Shown here: piece by piece, positions 21,478 through 31,380 of the stretch
Numbering within the stretch: position 1 is the stretch's first letter
How the letters are laid out: the number at the start of each line of letters is the position of its first letter
NCBI RefSeq assembly: GCF_023856365.1
Contig: NW_026042411.1
Coordinates: 342,670-406,669, forward strand
DNA length: 64,000 bases
Direction of reading: 5' to 3'
From: Brienomyrus brachyistius
Taxonomy: Eukaryota; Chordata; Actinopteri; Osteoglossiformes; Mormyridae
Notes under the pieces: generated by a model
Told to the model about the DNA's origin: nothing
The model's input: the letters and a program-made list of their open reading frames with translations, nothing else
The model's database searches: none
Translations under genes and position numbers: made by a program

Positions 21478-22645
21478 ACTGAACAAAAATATAAACGCAA
21501 CACTCTTGTTTCTGCTCCCATTTTTCATGAGATGGACTTAAAGACCTACAATTCATTCCAGATACACAATATTACCATTTCTCTCAAACATTTCTCACAA
21601 ATCAGTCTAAATGTGTGATAGTGAGCACTTCTGCTTTGCTGAGATAATCCATCCCACCTCACAGGTGTGCCACATCAAGATGCTGATCTGACATCATGGG
21701 TAGTGCACAGGTGTACCTTATACTGCCCACAATAAATGGCCACCCTGGAATGTGCAGTTTTTTGCTTTATTGGGGGTCTGGGGACTCAGAACCGGTCAGT
21801 ATCTGGTGTGACCACCATTTGCCTCATACAATGCAACACATCTTCTTCGCATAGAGTTTATCAGATTGTCAATTGTGGCCTGTGGAATGTTGGTCCACTC
21901 CTCTTCAATGGCTGTGCGAAGTTGTTGGATATTAGTGGGAACTGGTACACGCTGTCGTATACGCCGGTCAAGCACATCCCAAACATGCTCAACGGGTGAC
22001 ATGTCCGGTGAGTATGCTGGCCATGCAAGAACTGGGACATTTTCAGCTTCCAAGAACTGTGTACAGATCCTTGCAACATGGGGCCGTGCATCATCTGTCT
22101 GAGTGGCTGGTCTCAGACGATCTTGGAGGTGAACCTGCTGGATGTGGAGGTCCTGGGCTGGTGTGGTTACACGTGGTCTGCGGTTGTGAGGCCGGTTGGA
22201 TGTACTGCCATATTCTCTGAAACGCCTTTGGAGACGGCTTATGGTTGAGAAATGAACATTCAATGCACGAGCAACAGATCTGGTTGACATTCCTGCTGTC
22301 AGCATGCCAATTGCACGCTCCCTCAATGCTTGTGGCATCTGTGGCATTTTGCTGTGAGACAAAACTGCACATTCCAGGGTGGCCTTTTATTGTGGGCAGT
22401 ATAAGGTACACCTGTGCACTACCCATGATGTCAGATCAGCATCTTGATGTGGCACACCTGTGAGGTGGGATGGATTATCTCAGCAAAGCAGAAGTGCTCA
22501 CTATCACACATTTAGACTGATTTGTGAGAAATGTTTGAGAGAAATGGTAATATTGTGTATCTGGAATGAATTGTAGATCTTTAAGTCCATCTCATGAAAA
22601 ATGGGAGCAAAAACAAAAGTGTTGCGTTTATATTTTTGTTCAGTG
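21478..22645. mobile_element. Internally deleted Tc1-like transposon with ~285-bp terminal inverted repeats
   Basis: Inserted in the satellite array at a TA dinucleotide. The left end reads ACTGAACAAAAATATAAACG and the right end is its complement, CGTTTATATTTTTGTTCAGT. Similarity continues inwards for about 285 bp on each side (21478-21761 and 22361-22645), so the inverted repeats make up nearly half the element. The interior is one shortened transposase frame on the minus strand. Total length is about 1.17 kb; autonomous Tc1 relatives are several hundred bp longer. Confidence 0.85.
21796..22362 (-). pseudogene. Tc1-family transposase with in-frame central deletion
   Basis: 188 residues. Residues 1-75 are the N-terminal paired-like DNA-binding region, with a helix-turn-helix (RERAIGMLTAGMSTRSVAR, then HFSTISRLQRRFREYGSTSN) followed by the GRPR-like linker RPHNRRPRVTTPAQD. 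From about residue 88 the frame jumps to the C-terminal catalytic part. DDARPHVARIC keeps the second Asp, and YSPDMSPVEHVWD keeps the Glu of the DDE triad. The section with the first catalytic Asp (TDESRF-type motif), about 150 residues, is missing, yet the frame stays open from ATG to stop. Cleavage activity should be lost while terminal-repeat binding may remain. It lies between the long inverted repeats of its own element. Confidence 0.85.
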
Positions 22646-22679
22646 TATGTATATGTATACATATAGTTTTTTTTGTGTT

Positions 22680-23924
22680 TGTGAAAACGGGTCTTTAATC
22701 GGGGAAACGGAGCGGGTAGAGCAGGACGGAACGCAGGCATTGACAAACTACAATGACGGACAGGGCAAACAGGTAAGACCAGGACTTAAAATAGGTCATG
22801 ACTAATCAAAGTAATCGGGCAAAGCAGGAGACGATCAGGGAAGCACACGTGGGTAATCAGGGGGCGTGGCACACACGAGGAGCGGACAAGCCGGGCATAT
22901 ATGTATATCTATATAAAACCTCATTAATGAGGGACAGGGAACAGAACGGACAGACAGAACTGGCACAGGGGAAGGAGCCAGGACAAGACTTGACATAAGA
23001 CAGGAAAGGCAGAGAAACAGATCAGAAAGGGGGACACGGAGGGAACAGGCAGGACAAAAGGACCGGGAGTGAACGAAGGGAACATCGGGGAAAGAGGAGC
23101 AGAAGCCAGAGGGACGAGGGACAAAGAGAGGAGGGACAGAGACAGGAGGAACAAAGCGAGGGGGAGCAGAGGCAGGAGGGACAAAGACGGGAGGCCAGGG
23201 AGAGAAGGAGGGGGAACCAAGAGGAGCCCGAGGGAGACCCAGCGGGCGACGGGAGGCAGCCGGAAGGGCTGCAGGCGGCCGGGAGGCCGGAGCCGGAGGG
23301 GCCGAGGAGACGGGGTGAGGGACAGACGCAGGGACGAAGGAGGGAGTCGGAGGGGAGACCAGGGAAGGGGACGAAGGAGCTGGAAGGGACCCTGGCGAGG
23401 GCAAGGAGAGAGGGGGAGCCGCAGCAGACGGCGACGTCCTCCGACACGCCAGAGCGGGAGGACCAGCAGGCGAATGAGGAGCCGCCGTCGGGGGGCCCGC
23501 AGGCAACCGATAAGACGCCGGAGGAGGGACCGAGGCAGGGCGACGAGGCCGCGGAGGGGGACCCGCAGACGACAGCCGACCCGGAGGGCCAGGACCCGCA
23601 GGTGCCGACCAAGCCCTAGTGCCGGCGAGGGAGGGCGAGCCAGGGGGCTGGGCGGGTGGGACCCCAGCCGTGCGTCTGTGTCCTCTCCCCTTATGGGACA
23701 CAGACATAAGGACCTGCGGCCGGGGTCGGGCTCGTCGGGGTGAGGGTACCAGAGTCACAGGGGGAGAAGGGACTGGAGTGGGGCCAGGGACTGGAGCTGC
23801 AGGCTGCAGAGGGGGCGCCTGCCCGGGAGCTGCAGGCAGGGAAAGCGCCTCGGACGTGGGCGCGGTAGCTGCAGGCAGCGGAGACGGCTGCTCGGGCTCT
23901 GGGGCCGCAGGGGGCACTTATTTT
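22680..23924 (-). mobile_element. LTR-element fragment: proline-rich internal region plus truncated LTR
   Basis: Read on the minus strand, a GC-rich internal region encodes a 360-residue Pro/Ala/Ser-rich low-complexity frame (23917-22835). It runs into sequence matching the LTR defined at 62518-62792: shared GGGGGCGTGGCACACACG, GTGGGTAATCAG and GGGGAAACGG blocks on the + strand. The frame ends in the LTR with VCATPPDYPRVLP, the same ending as the copy at 43909-44448. The outer LTR end is lost. The proline-rich frame has no domain I recognise and may be only compositional. The fragment splits a satellite unit, so it entered the array after the array formed. Confidence 0.6.
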
Positions 23925-23975
23925 ATTATATAAAATAAGTGTCACACAACCGGGGTGACATGCCTTGCCTGCTTG
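23925..23975 (+). repeat. Satellite unit remnant
   Basis: GTGTCACACAACC and GGGGTGACATGCCTTGCCTG match the satellite core. This is the continuation of the 16.9-21.5 kb array beyond the two insertions. Confidence 0.8.
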
Positions 23976-23979
23976 TGGG

Positions 23980-24410
23980 ATGAGGAAGACTCAGGGACTG
24001 GAAATGGGATTAAAACTGAAGATGTGCTCATTCCTTTGTGTATTTACAAATTTTCCTTCCGTCAGACATGAGGAGTTTGCTGCTATATTTGGCACTAATA
24101 GAGATTCTGATGCTGCTATTTTTATTGTCTATTAGTTTGTTATTATTTACAAGTTCTGTTGTGTTTTTGCATTTTTCTCTTCTGGTTAATTAACTGCTGT
24201 CTGTTTGCTGTGAAGTATGAGTGTGGTGAGTAAGACTCAGGGACTGGAAGTGGGATTACAACTAAAGATAACATGCTTATTCCTTTTTGTATTGTTTACA
24301 AATTTCCTTCCGTCAAACATGAGGAGTTTGCTGCTATATTGTGCACTAACAGAGATTCTGATGCTGCTATTTTTATTGTTTATAAATGTGTTATTGTTTC
24401 CAAGTTGAGT
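23980..24410 (+). repeat. Tandem duplication, period about 245 bp
   Basis: Segments from about 23980 and 24225 share GACTCAGGGACTGGAA, CATGAGGAGTTTGCTGCTAT and GAGATTCTGATGCTGCTATT at a spacing of about 245 bp. No gene. Confidence 0.65.
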
Positions 24411-24479
24411 ATTCAATAAATGCTAAATTGAGAAATTTTGTGTATCGTTTGTTATTATTAGTGTGATATTTTACCATGC

Positions 24480-24592
24480 AAATAGAGGGGAAAACGTCCA
24501 ATTATCGGCCAAAAAAAATCAGCAGCATATATCGGCCATCGCCTGACCCTTGACTTGAAAAACCCATATCGGTCGACCTCTAGTAACAGTAC
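24480..24592. mobile_element. hAT-type terminus (one end only)
   Basis: Contains TATCGGCC motifs and ends ATATCGGTCGACCTCTAG, resembling a known type of fish hAT-family terminus. The partner end was not located. Confidence 0.4.
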
Positions 24593-24621
24593 ATTCTGTC
24601 CAATTCATCCATCGAGTTAAG

Positions 24622-24921
24622 TCACACACCCACTTGAGGGGGCACTCCGGCAGACGTGAGGATGGGGATGTTCTTTCCGCTATAACATCCACTGCAGAAG
24701 TACATCTCGCTCCTGTTCACAGGGCTTACTTCAATGATGAAGCAGGGCTGGTTGTCTGGACAAGAAGTTGTCCTGCTGCTGGGTCTCGGTGCCGTTTTTC
24801 CACCTAAGCTTGAAGGTGGAAATGTGTTCCAACTTGGTCCCTGGGACTGCAGCATAGCCAAACATCGCGAGCAGCGTCGGCCACACCCACCACCAGAACC
24901 ATCACACCGTCCTATACACAT
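24622..24921 (-). pseudogene. Unrecognised Cys-containing exon-like block
   Basis: I do not recognise this sequence. On the minus strand one frame gives CPDNQPCFIIEVSPVNRSEM followed by YFCSGCYSG and ends at 24622. The block just upstream looks more protein-like in a different frame (VPGTKLEHISTFKLRWKNG near 24840-24790), with possible N-glycosylation sites in both. A donor-like GAA|GTAAGC falls between them near 24733. Either an indel has split one secreted or extracellular Cys-containing domain, or a small intron lies between two exons. There is no signal peptide and no recognised partner exon. It lies 2 kb downstream of the chemerin-like gene on the same strand, but nothing ties the two together. 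Confidence 0.25.
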
Positions 24922-24959
24922 AAAGAAGAACTAAAACATAGAGTGTTGTGACAATCTAT

Positions 24960-25500
24960 GCGTTAATGTTTGGCAGCATAGGTGATTCATTAAAATTATA
25001 CCGAAGAATGGAAAATGTGATATTTAGAATATTTTTTGCCATTTAGTAGCTAATTTAAGCACTTACCCAATGCCTCAATTTGTTTTAGGTCAGTAATGTC
25101 TGAGCCAAAAGAATGAATGTATGAATTTAATACAATTCACCCACTCCCACCCACACACAAATCTGAAATTCAATTTAAGACACTTCTTAAACATTAGTGC
25201 ATTAACAAAAAAGGAAAATCTTAAGAGATTCAGTAGGATTTTCTATGTTAGACTTAAGCTAATAGTTCAATAGTTTTTACATATTTCAATATACCAATTT
25301 GACTTTAATGTTGAAACAGATGCTAAAACATGGAATAATTTCATAACTAGAGAAACATGTTATTCACAAACACTAGCAAAGGTAGCTTATAGTTAAGCTT
25401 ACTTAAGTCAGCAAGTCAGGCTACAGTGTGTAAGAATAGTCGTAAACGATAATTTGTCTCAGTCTTACATGACAGAATAAGTAAACAGAAAATATAAAAT
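24960..25500. other. No gene recognised
   Basis: AT-rich DNA without coding character. Confidence 0.45.
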
Positions 25501-25526
25501 GGCTGAAACAGCGTCATTAACGCCAG

Positions 25527-25652
25527 CTACAGTAGAGGCGCAGAAAAGGTGTCATGACTGAAGTATTCCCAAACTCTGGAAGACCGTATGCGAGCCTTTT
25601 TTGCCGCGTGTTTCTCCAGAGGCTCCGGAGCTCCGCTGGTTGACACAGCCAT
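25527..25652 (-). pseudogene. BED-type zinc-finger N-terminal fragment of a hAT transposase (ZBED-like)
   Basis: A 41-codon minus-strand frame starts with an ATG at 25652. Its centre reads KKARIRSSRVWEYFSHD. The basic run followed by VWEYF is the start of a BED finger as found in hAT transposases and domesticated ZBED genes. The Cys/His pairs that should follow are missing, because the frame stops after 41 residues. The upstream segment (25890-26330) occurs inverted at 11885-12235, which fits a dispersed transposon rather than a single-copy ZBED gene. Confidence 0.45.
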
Positions 25653-25889
25653 GTTGGTTCATGTGCAGGGGGACGAGCGGCAAATTTCTTTTTTGCAGGG
25701 TGGTAGGTGATGTCTCATTAATATTTATTAATTTACTTACAAAATGGTGCGGCACTGCATCCAAGCCTGCGGCACTCAGAGTCACAAATACAGTGGAAAC
25801 CATTTGTAGTAATTACGTCTGTCTGGCTGATTTCCAACTAATTGATATTTGTATATTTATTACATGAATATAAGGTAATATAAGGTAAT

Positions 25890-26330
25890 AGAAGAGGTAT
25901 TTAATGGTTTTCCATCTGAGGAATTTGCAAAAAACTGCAGTGCATGATGGGTCGGACCTAAAGGCTGCCTTAACGTCCTCATCTGTATGACGACATACAT
26001 CAAGACTAGGAAGGTGCATAATGTTCATGTCTGGTTGCGTTTGTTGGTCCAGAAAGTAATTCAATTTCGCCATGTAGGTTACGTTCTTAAAAACTGCTTG
26101 GATATAGCCCGATTATATGCTGTGGGCCTTTTAATTTCTTTGTTTACCAGGTAGGCTACCTTCTTTAAACTGCGTTTTGTTAGACTACATATTTAGGGAG
26201 GTCTTTATAAATTTATAGTAGTCTTCATAAATATGTACATAGTTTAGCCTAACCCAGCCACTTAAGGGAGAAAGCCAGCTCAACTAGGTGTCGGTCCCAA
26301 GCCCGGATTAATGGGGAGGGTTGGCGTCAA
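25890..26330 (-). repeat. Transposon-derived segment (inverted partner of 11885-12235)
   Basis: Contains the complements of CTTAAGTGGCTGGGTTAGGC and of CATGCACTGCAGTTTTTTGC, matching the segment at 11.9-12.2 kb. Probably 5' non-coding sequence of the hAT-type element whose BED fragment is at 25527-25652. Confidence 0.55.
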
Positions 26331-26589
26331 GAAATAAAGAGACTGTATCTTCACTGCATGACTGATGTCAAAATGTGTGAAATATGTGGTTGTATTAATA
26401 AATGCATTAAAGTAGGTTAATGATTCTGTGCTGTCTAAATTGTATAGAAAATTTCTACGTATAGCCAAACAAATCTCCTCCTGTTTGAAAAGGCATAGAA
26501 AAAGCAATTTAGCCACTAAAACTTTACAGTTTTTGTGAGGGACAGTCGAATTCTCTCGTTTCTCTCGTCAAGTTTTTTTGTGATCCTGC

Positions 26590-26735
26590 ACCTACACTTT
26601 GCCGGCCCCAGGAGGATGGGCTCCCCCTTTGAGTTTGGTCCCTCCCAAGGTTTCTTCCTTCTTGGGAGTTTTTCCATGCTATCGGCGCCTATGGCTTACT
26701 CACTGGGGGCTTTGGGTGGGCATGATATAAAGCAA
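26590..26735 (+). repeat. Dispersed repeat (copy 2 of the 1076-1271 family)
   Basis: GGAGGATGGGCT, AAGGTTTCTTCCTTC and CTCACTGGGGGCTTTGGG blocks are present. The copy is cut before the GCGCTATATAAA end. It lies just downstream of the last exon of the chemerin-like gene. Confidence 0.6.
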
Positions 26736-26782
26736 AGCATTTTCCCTCCCAGTTTCCTCCTCTGGTCCACATTGCAGGACCA

Positions 26783-26899
26783 TCAGCCATCAGAAACAGC
26801 CAGACGGTCTCCTTCAGCTTCTTTAGTGTCCTTGGAAGCCAAGGCAGTTTTAGGTCTGAGAAGAGGTTTATCAGAAGGACACATATTACGTCGTTTGTC
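26783..26899 (-). CDS. Chemerin-like exon 4 (C-terminus)
   Basis: 117 nt including the TGA at 26783-26785, after an ATTTCAG acceptor. Starts DKRRNMCPSDKPLLRP. In chemerins this region is trimmed by proteases for activation. The tail here is hydrophilic and basic/acidic, unlike the aromatic mammalian activation site. Confidence 0.6.
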   Translation of the reverse strand, partial: DKRRNMCPSDKPLLRPKTALASKDTKEAEGDRLAVSDG

Positions 26900-27484
26900 C
26901 TGAAATGTAACATGGGGAGGAAAAGTTAAGCGGTTTAGTCAGATTGGAGTCGTTTATTCAGCAGTGGCAGCGCCAGTGACTTAATGCTACAGGTGCTATA
27001 GGGGAGTGAGATTATTTAGACCGGGTGCTTTAGCTTTTCAGCTTATGTAGATGGTGTATAGAAGCACACAGCACGATAAGCTACAGCATGGATAAAATAG
27101 GATAAAATATGAAATTCTAACGTCTAGCTCACAGAGCCTCTATGTGTACTTTGAAGAAAAAATACACTACAAGTATGCTGTAAAAACCGCAAAAATGTCT
27201 TACACAATATACAGATTTTACAGATAGTTAAAGAAAAAATGAAACCAATATTTTGGGGGTGCTGTGGGGGTACTATGGTCATTGGAGGAGGAGCTAGAGC
27301 CCCCCCCCCCAAGCTTTTCCTTGGTGCTGCCACTGTTGTTCAGATTAAAAGTAACATTGTCATTAATAAACAGTACTCTGATCAAATTTTTGCATGTACA
27401 AACACAATCAAAGTTTAACCACATGTTTAGACACAATTCACACACCTGTTACATTTCCATAATGCTAAGACTCTCTACACTTAC

Positions 27485-27577
27485 TTCATCCACTTTCTTG
27501 TTTGGTACACAGTCATTTGATGGATGTGTAAGATCATTACCAGACCGTCTGCTGCAAACTCTACAGTTAATGAATGG
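27485..27577 (-). CDS. Chemerin-like exon 3
   Basis: 93 nt, 31 codons, bounded by TTTTTGCAG and GTAAGT. Starts PFINCRVCSRRSG and later has SNDCVPNKK. The C-x2-C pair and downstream Cys match the disulfide-rich half of the fold. Confidence 0.7.
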
Positions 27578-28384
27578 CTGCAAAAACACACAGACACACA
27601 AAAACAGTATTTAAAGAGTGGTGGGCAATAAATACAGTGAGAGAAGGTGTAGTAAAGATATATCTAATGATTTAAGGCAGAGCTGCTGGAGTGCAGGGTT
27701 TAATGACACAGAACAATTTTAGAGGAAAGAGCTTCCAAAGCAGGGTCACCATAAGGCTATATTATACAAAGCAAGTTCATCTAAAAGTATGAACAACAAA
27801 TCCCGTTTAACTGAACACTGCTCTGTATTAAAATACTGTCCTCCGATCAAGCTAAGTGGTCCTGTAGTTCACTATTTAAAGAGGTAAATTTAAAGGGTAA
27901 TTCACACTGCACATCTACCCTGCTCTGACCAGGTTTAATTACTGGCTTTCTAATTAAAACAAGAGTTAAGTCCTGCCCTTTCACCACAAAACACCACACT
28001 GCCATTTAAGGCTGATTTCAACAATGAGTTTTAGTTAACCTGGCTCGATTGAGTTAACTCTGGGTATGTAAAACCCGCTTTGTAGTACAGCCCACAGGTC
28101 TTTAAATAAGGCCAGCTAGGGTTCATAGCTCGAAGCATAATCTACAGGTCACCCCTCAGATGATTAGCATTTGCTTCTGCCTGGTAATCCAGCCTTTAAG
28201 CCTGTAAACCTACTAAAATTTGAGAATAAGGTGAAGGAACTGGCTCTTTGAGGCCACCTATGTATTTGTTACTTTATTGTTGGCTAACTTTCCCCCGCAG
28301 GGCATCAAAAAAGTTAACATGAACCTAAATTAATTTGCTAACTGATATGTCCAATGCTCACAGTCACAGTGACTCTTTACTTAC

Positions 28385-28489
28385 CCTCTTGTCCATGAAA
28401 ATACAGTCAGCCCGATGGTCTGTTGCAGTTGACTTTGGACATTTTGTTGCTCTCAAGAGAATCTCAATGTCAATGTATTCACTGCTGAT
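28385..28489 (-). CDS. Chemerin-like exon 2
   Basis: 105 nt, 35 codons, bounded by TTTAG and GTAAGT. Contains YIDIEILLRATKCPKST and ADCIFMDKR. The beta-strand followed by TKCPK is the most family-like block. Confidence 0.7.
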
Positions 28490-28791
28490 CTAAATCACAT
28501 AAACACGTTATATACAAAATTGCCTACAACTGTTTTAAAGGCAATATAACAAACAATAATCACCCAAAAAATGGCAAACTGTCACAGACTTGACTGCAGC
28601 AGATTCAGAGAGAAACTGTGAGAAGGTAAAATTGACCAGGGCTGAGATATACAACCATCACTTTCATTGTGAAGAGACATTAAGCATCATATGCATTGAA
28701 ATTAAAACATCAAAATCAATGTGATACTCATTAGTTCAGCTTGCAGATGATGAAAGTTTCACACTTTTGTAAACACTTTCTCAGCAGTTAC

Positions 28792-28970
28792 CTTCGGACG
28801 GCCCTGGATGTTATAGAAATTCATGTGCTGACGGGTTCCTTGATGAGCATTTTCGACTGCGAGTTTAATGGCCGTCTTGTGAGTGCAGGGAGACTGTGGT
28901 AATCTTGCTGGGCCTCTGTGGAGATAAGCAGAGCTCCATAAGCCAAAACCAGAAGCAGCAGGCGGGTCAT
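28792..28970 (-). CDS. Chemerin-like exon 1 (signal peptide and first helix)
   Basis: ATG at 28970. Donor AAG|GTAACT after 28792. The frame from the ATG gives the leader and then EAQQDYHSLPALT. The continuation that looks like the family (KLAVENAHQGTRQHMNFYN) is in another frame, so one base appears to be missing near 28875. With that base the exon would be 180 nt, phase 0. Confidence 0.65.
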
Positions 28971-29701
28971 CTTCCTCTCAGCTTTGAAGGGAGAAGCAGG
29001 ACTGAGGACACTGATCTGTGGTCCCCTTATCCAGCACGTCCAGGGGCGTGTCCTTCACTCGAAACAAACAGACCTTTGAACAACATTGGAAAACTCTTCA
29101 GGATGAATTGAGGCAGGTGGTCAAGTGGGTTTATTGTTATTTCAGCAATATACACAGTACACAGTGAAAGGAAACATTGTTCCTCCTGGACCACGGTGCA
29201 ACACAAAGAAGAAAAACAGAAACAACACAAGATGACACAAGTGCGGGCAAGATAGAACTATACAGAGTGAAAGGAGCACAAACAGAGGGAGAAAGTGCAA
29301 GATAAACACAAGAGCAACAATACAATACTACAGGACAAGACAGCGCAGTCAAGAACACAGAGTGCAGCCAGAGCTAACCTGAATAGGGGCATCAAGGTTG
29401 CCAGGCAGGCAGAGAAACAGAAAATAGAGGTCTACTTCACATACAACAACCCACAGTGGGTGTGGCAGGGAATACAACACATTACAAACTTCAAAGGCAA
29501 CAACACCGTCACTGTTAACAGCAACGCCCTTTTAGCAAAGGAGCTAAACAGCTTCTTTGCTCGTCTGGAGGAACACAGAGCAGACATAGCCACACTGCCC
29601 CCTCCCCCAATCTCCAGCACTCACAGACTCCCTCTGCAGGAACACCACGCGAGAAGGCACATTGCATCTCTAGGTGTGTGGAGTTTAAGACAAGGCAAGT
29701 G

Positions 29702-30240
29702 ATGCTACGATAATATAATTCCTTGGTAAGACCCCACCTAGAATATTGTGTGCGGGTTTGGTTACCATACCTTAAGAAGGACATTGCTGCCTTGGAAAAG
29801 GTGCAACGTAGGGCAACGAGAATGATTCCTGGTCTTAGAGGAATGTCTAATGAGGAGAGGTTAGCTGAGCTGAATCTGTTTAGCCTCGAGCAAAGGAGAC
29901 TAAGGGGGGACATAATCCAGGTGTTTAAGATTCTAACAGGTCTGGATGCTGTTCAGCCAAATGGCTATTTCAATGTTAGTTTAAATACCAGAACTCGTGG
30001 CCATAAGTGGAAATTAGCTGGAGAACATTTTAAAACGAATTTGATGAAGCATTTCTGTACACAGCGTGTAGTTAGAGTATGGAATAGTCTTCCTGTTATT
30101 GTAACACAAGCTAAAACCCTGGGTTCTTTTAAATCAGAGCTAGATAAGATTTTTGAGCTATTAGCTAAGTTCTCCTCAAAGGAGCTTGATGGGCCGAATG
30201 GCCTCCTCTCATTTGTAAATCTCTTTGGTTCTTATGAGTC
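29702..30240 (+). pseudogene. CR1-type LINE, 3' end of ORF2 (copy 1)
   Basis: The + strand frame carries the C-terminal part of a CR1-clade reverse transcriptase. Blocks include VRPHLEYCVRVWLPYLKKD, ALEKVQRRATRMIPGLRGM, EERLAELNLFSLEQRRLRGD and FKILTGLDAVQP. The 3' part has GATGGGCCGAATGGCCTCCT, the usual 3' UTR-like end. The polymerase active site (FADD) is missing because the copy is 5'-truncated. This is a normal outcome of CR1 retrotransposition. Related fragments are at 35047-35155 and 42303-43289. Confidence 0.8.
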
Positions 30241-30759
30241 AGCTTACAGAGATGAGGTCCAGAAACTGATAGGTTGGAGTTCAGCAAACAATTTGGCACT
30301 AAACAGCACAAAGACAAAGGAATCACTGACTTCAGGAAGGATGGAGGCGACACTGGCCTGCCTAGATGGATGGATGGATGTTTTTATTGACATTGTAAGT
30401 ACAATGAGATTTAGTTTGGAACGCGCCAGCAGCTACACAGTATATTTACAATTATATAGATTGTGAGGCATAAAATAAGGTGTGAGTAATATAACATAAC
30501 GACATAATATAAGTAATCATTAATTAATCATTACAGATGGTATGAGGTGTGAACCGCTAGGCTGCTATGGCATGTTTGGTATCAAACCGATGGAAAATCA
30601 CTCCAGTTTCCAAATCTGGTCAGTGGTTACCACGAAAGTGAATATATCAAAAGTTACACCAGCCTAACGAAAATCATCAATACAAGGGAAATCACTCTGG
30701 TCATAAATCTCAAAAGGACTGATACAGACCCCCTTCCGAAAGCCCGCCAAATGGATGGT

Positions 30760-31380
30760 CAGCCATTGGTCCAGGAGTCGAATTCCTGGTCACTCCTATT
30801 CACGAACTTTACACTATAAAACCTGGCACCTCAGAACAAAGCCAGGAGAGGAGAAACAGAAGGGAGGAGAAAACAAAAGACCATCAGCACGAAGAGAGGC
30901 AGAGAACATCAGCCCAAGAGAAGAGAAGCCCACAAGAAGCCCTCCTGAAGCCTATCAGTGAAGACCCAGCTGGACAGAGAACTGCAACCAAGCCCAAGCT
31001 TCACCAGGAGAGGGAATCAGAGGGGCTCCACTCCAACAACCGCTGCAAACACCGCGCCTCCCTGAGTGCCATCACCCATCAGCTCATCAGCCTCCGCAAC
31101 CAACTGCCAAGACCCCCCCCCCCCCCACTCTGCAACCAAGTAAACAAACTTCCTTTCATTTATAACAACCTAAACTCCTATTCACCTGCTATATTACTTT
31201 AGGACAGTATTTCCACAAATTGCTTGCTTTGCAGAACAGTATTTTCCCTTTTAAGGTTACTCATTTTAAATCTGGTCATTGCATTTTCATGATTACATTG
31301 TTTGTGTCCACTCCGTTATTTCGTGTTTATTGTTTGTTAGGTGTAATGTCTGTCTTATGTTAGTTATAGGAATAAATGCA
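30760..31380 (+). promoter_or_regulatory. Possible LTR or promoter-like segment
   Basis: CCATTGG near 30770, a TATA box (CACTATAAAACC) near 30811 and an AATAAA near 31367 are in an order expected for an LTR or a small transcription unit. A purine-rich stretch (30835-31020) follows the TATA box, and a C-run lies near 31115. Boundaries are not defined. Confidence 0.25.
31267..31370 (+). repeat. Direct repeat flanking the minisatellite region (left copy)
   Basis: AAATCTGGTCATTGCATT to TCTGTCTTATGTTAGTTATA, repeated at 35155-35250, about 3.9 kb away. The 46-bp minisatellite lies between. Confidence 0.7.

Larger units (their letters stand above)
26783..28970 (-). pseudogene. Chemerin-like gene (RARRES2 type), four exons, one frameshift
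   Basis: Four minus-strand exons with canonical borders: 28970-28792, 28489-28385, 27577-27485 and 26899-26783. After allowing for one missing base, all junctions are phase 0 and the product is about 164 residues, close to the usual chemerin length. Exon 1 has a signal peptide (MTRLLLLVLAYGALLISTEA) and a cystatin-like helix (AIKLAVENAHQG). The later exons carry six cysteines (TKCPK, ADC, INC-x-VC, NDC, NMC), as expected for three disulfides of the chemerin fold. Chemerin is a secreted chemoattractant and adipokine activated by C-terminal cleavage. In this copy the signal peptide and helix lie in different frames, offset near 28870-28880. This could be a pseudogene, a sequencing error, or a polymorphism. 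A cathelicidin/cystatin relative is the main alternative. No gene symbol is claimed. Confidence 0.65.

Noticed and set aside
23069..23743. Arg/Gly-rich + strand frame of 224 codons
   Set aside because: It is the complement of the GC-rich proline-rich tract. Both directions are open because of composition, and the shared LTR junction supports the minus strand.
29295..29702. Open frame of 135 codons upstream of the CR1 fragment
   Set aside because: Possibly remnant LINE DNA (words such as NSNALLAKELNSFFARLE recall LINE linker regions), but no defining motif. Not listed as a separate gene.
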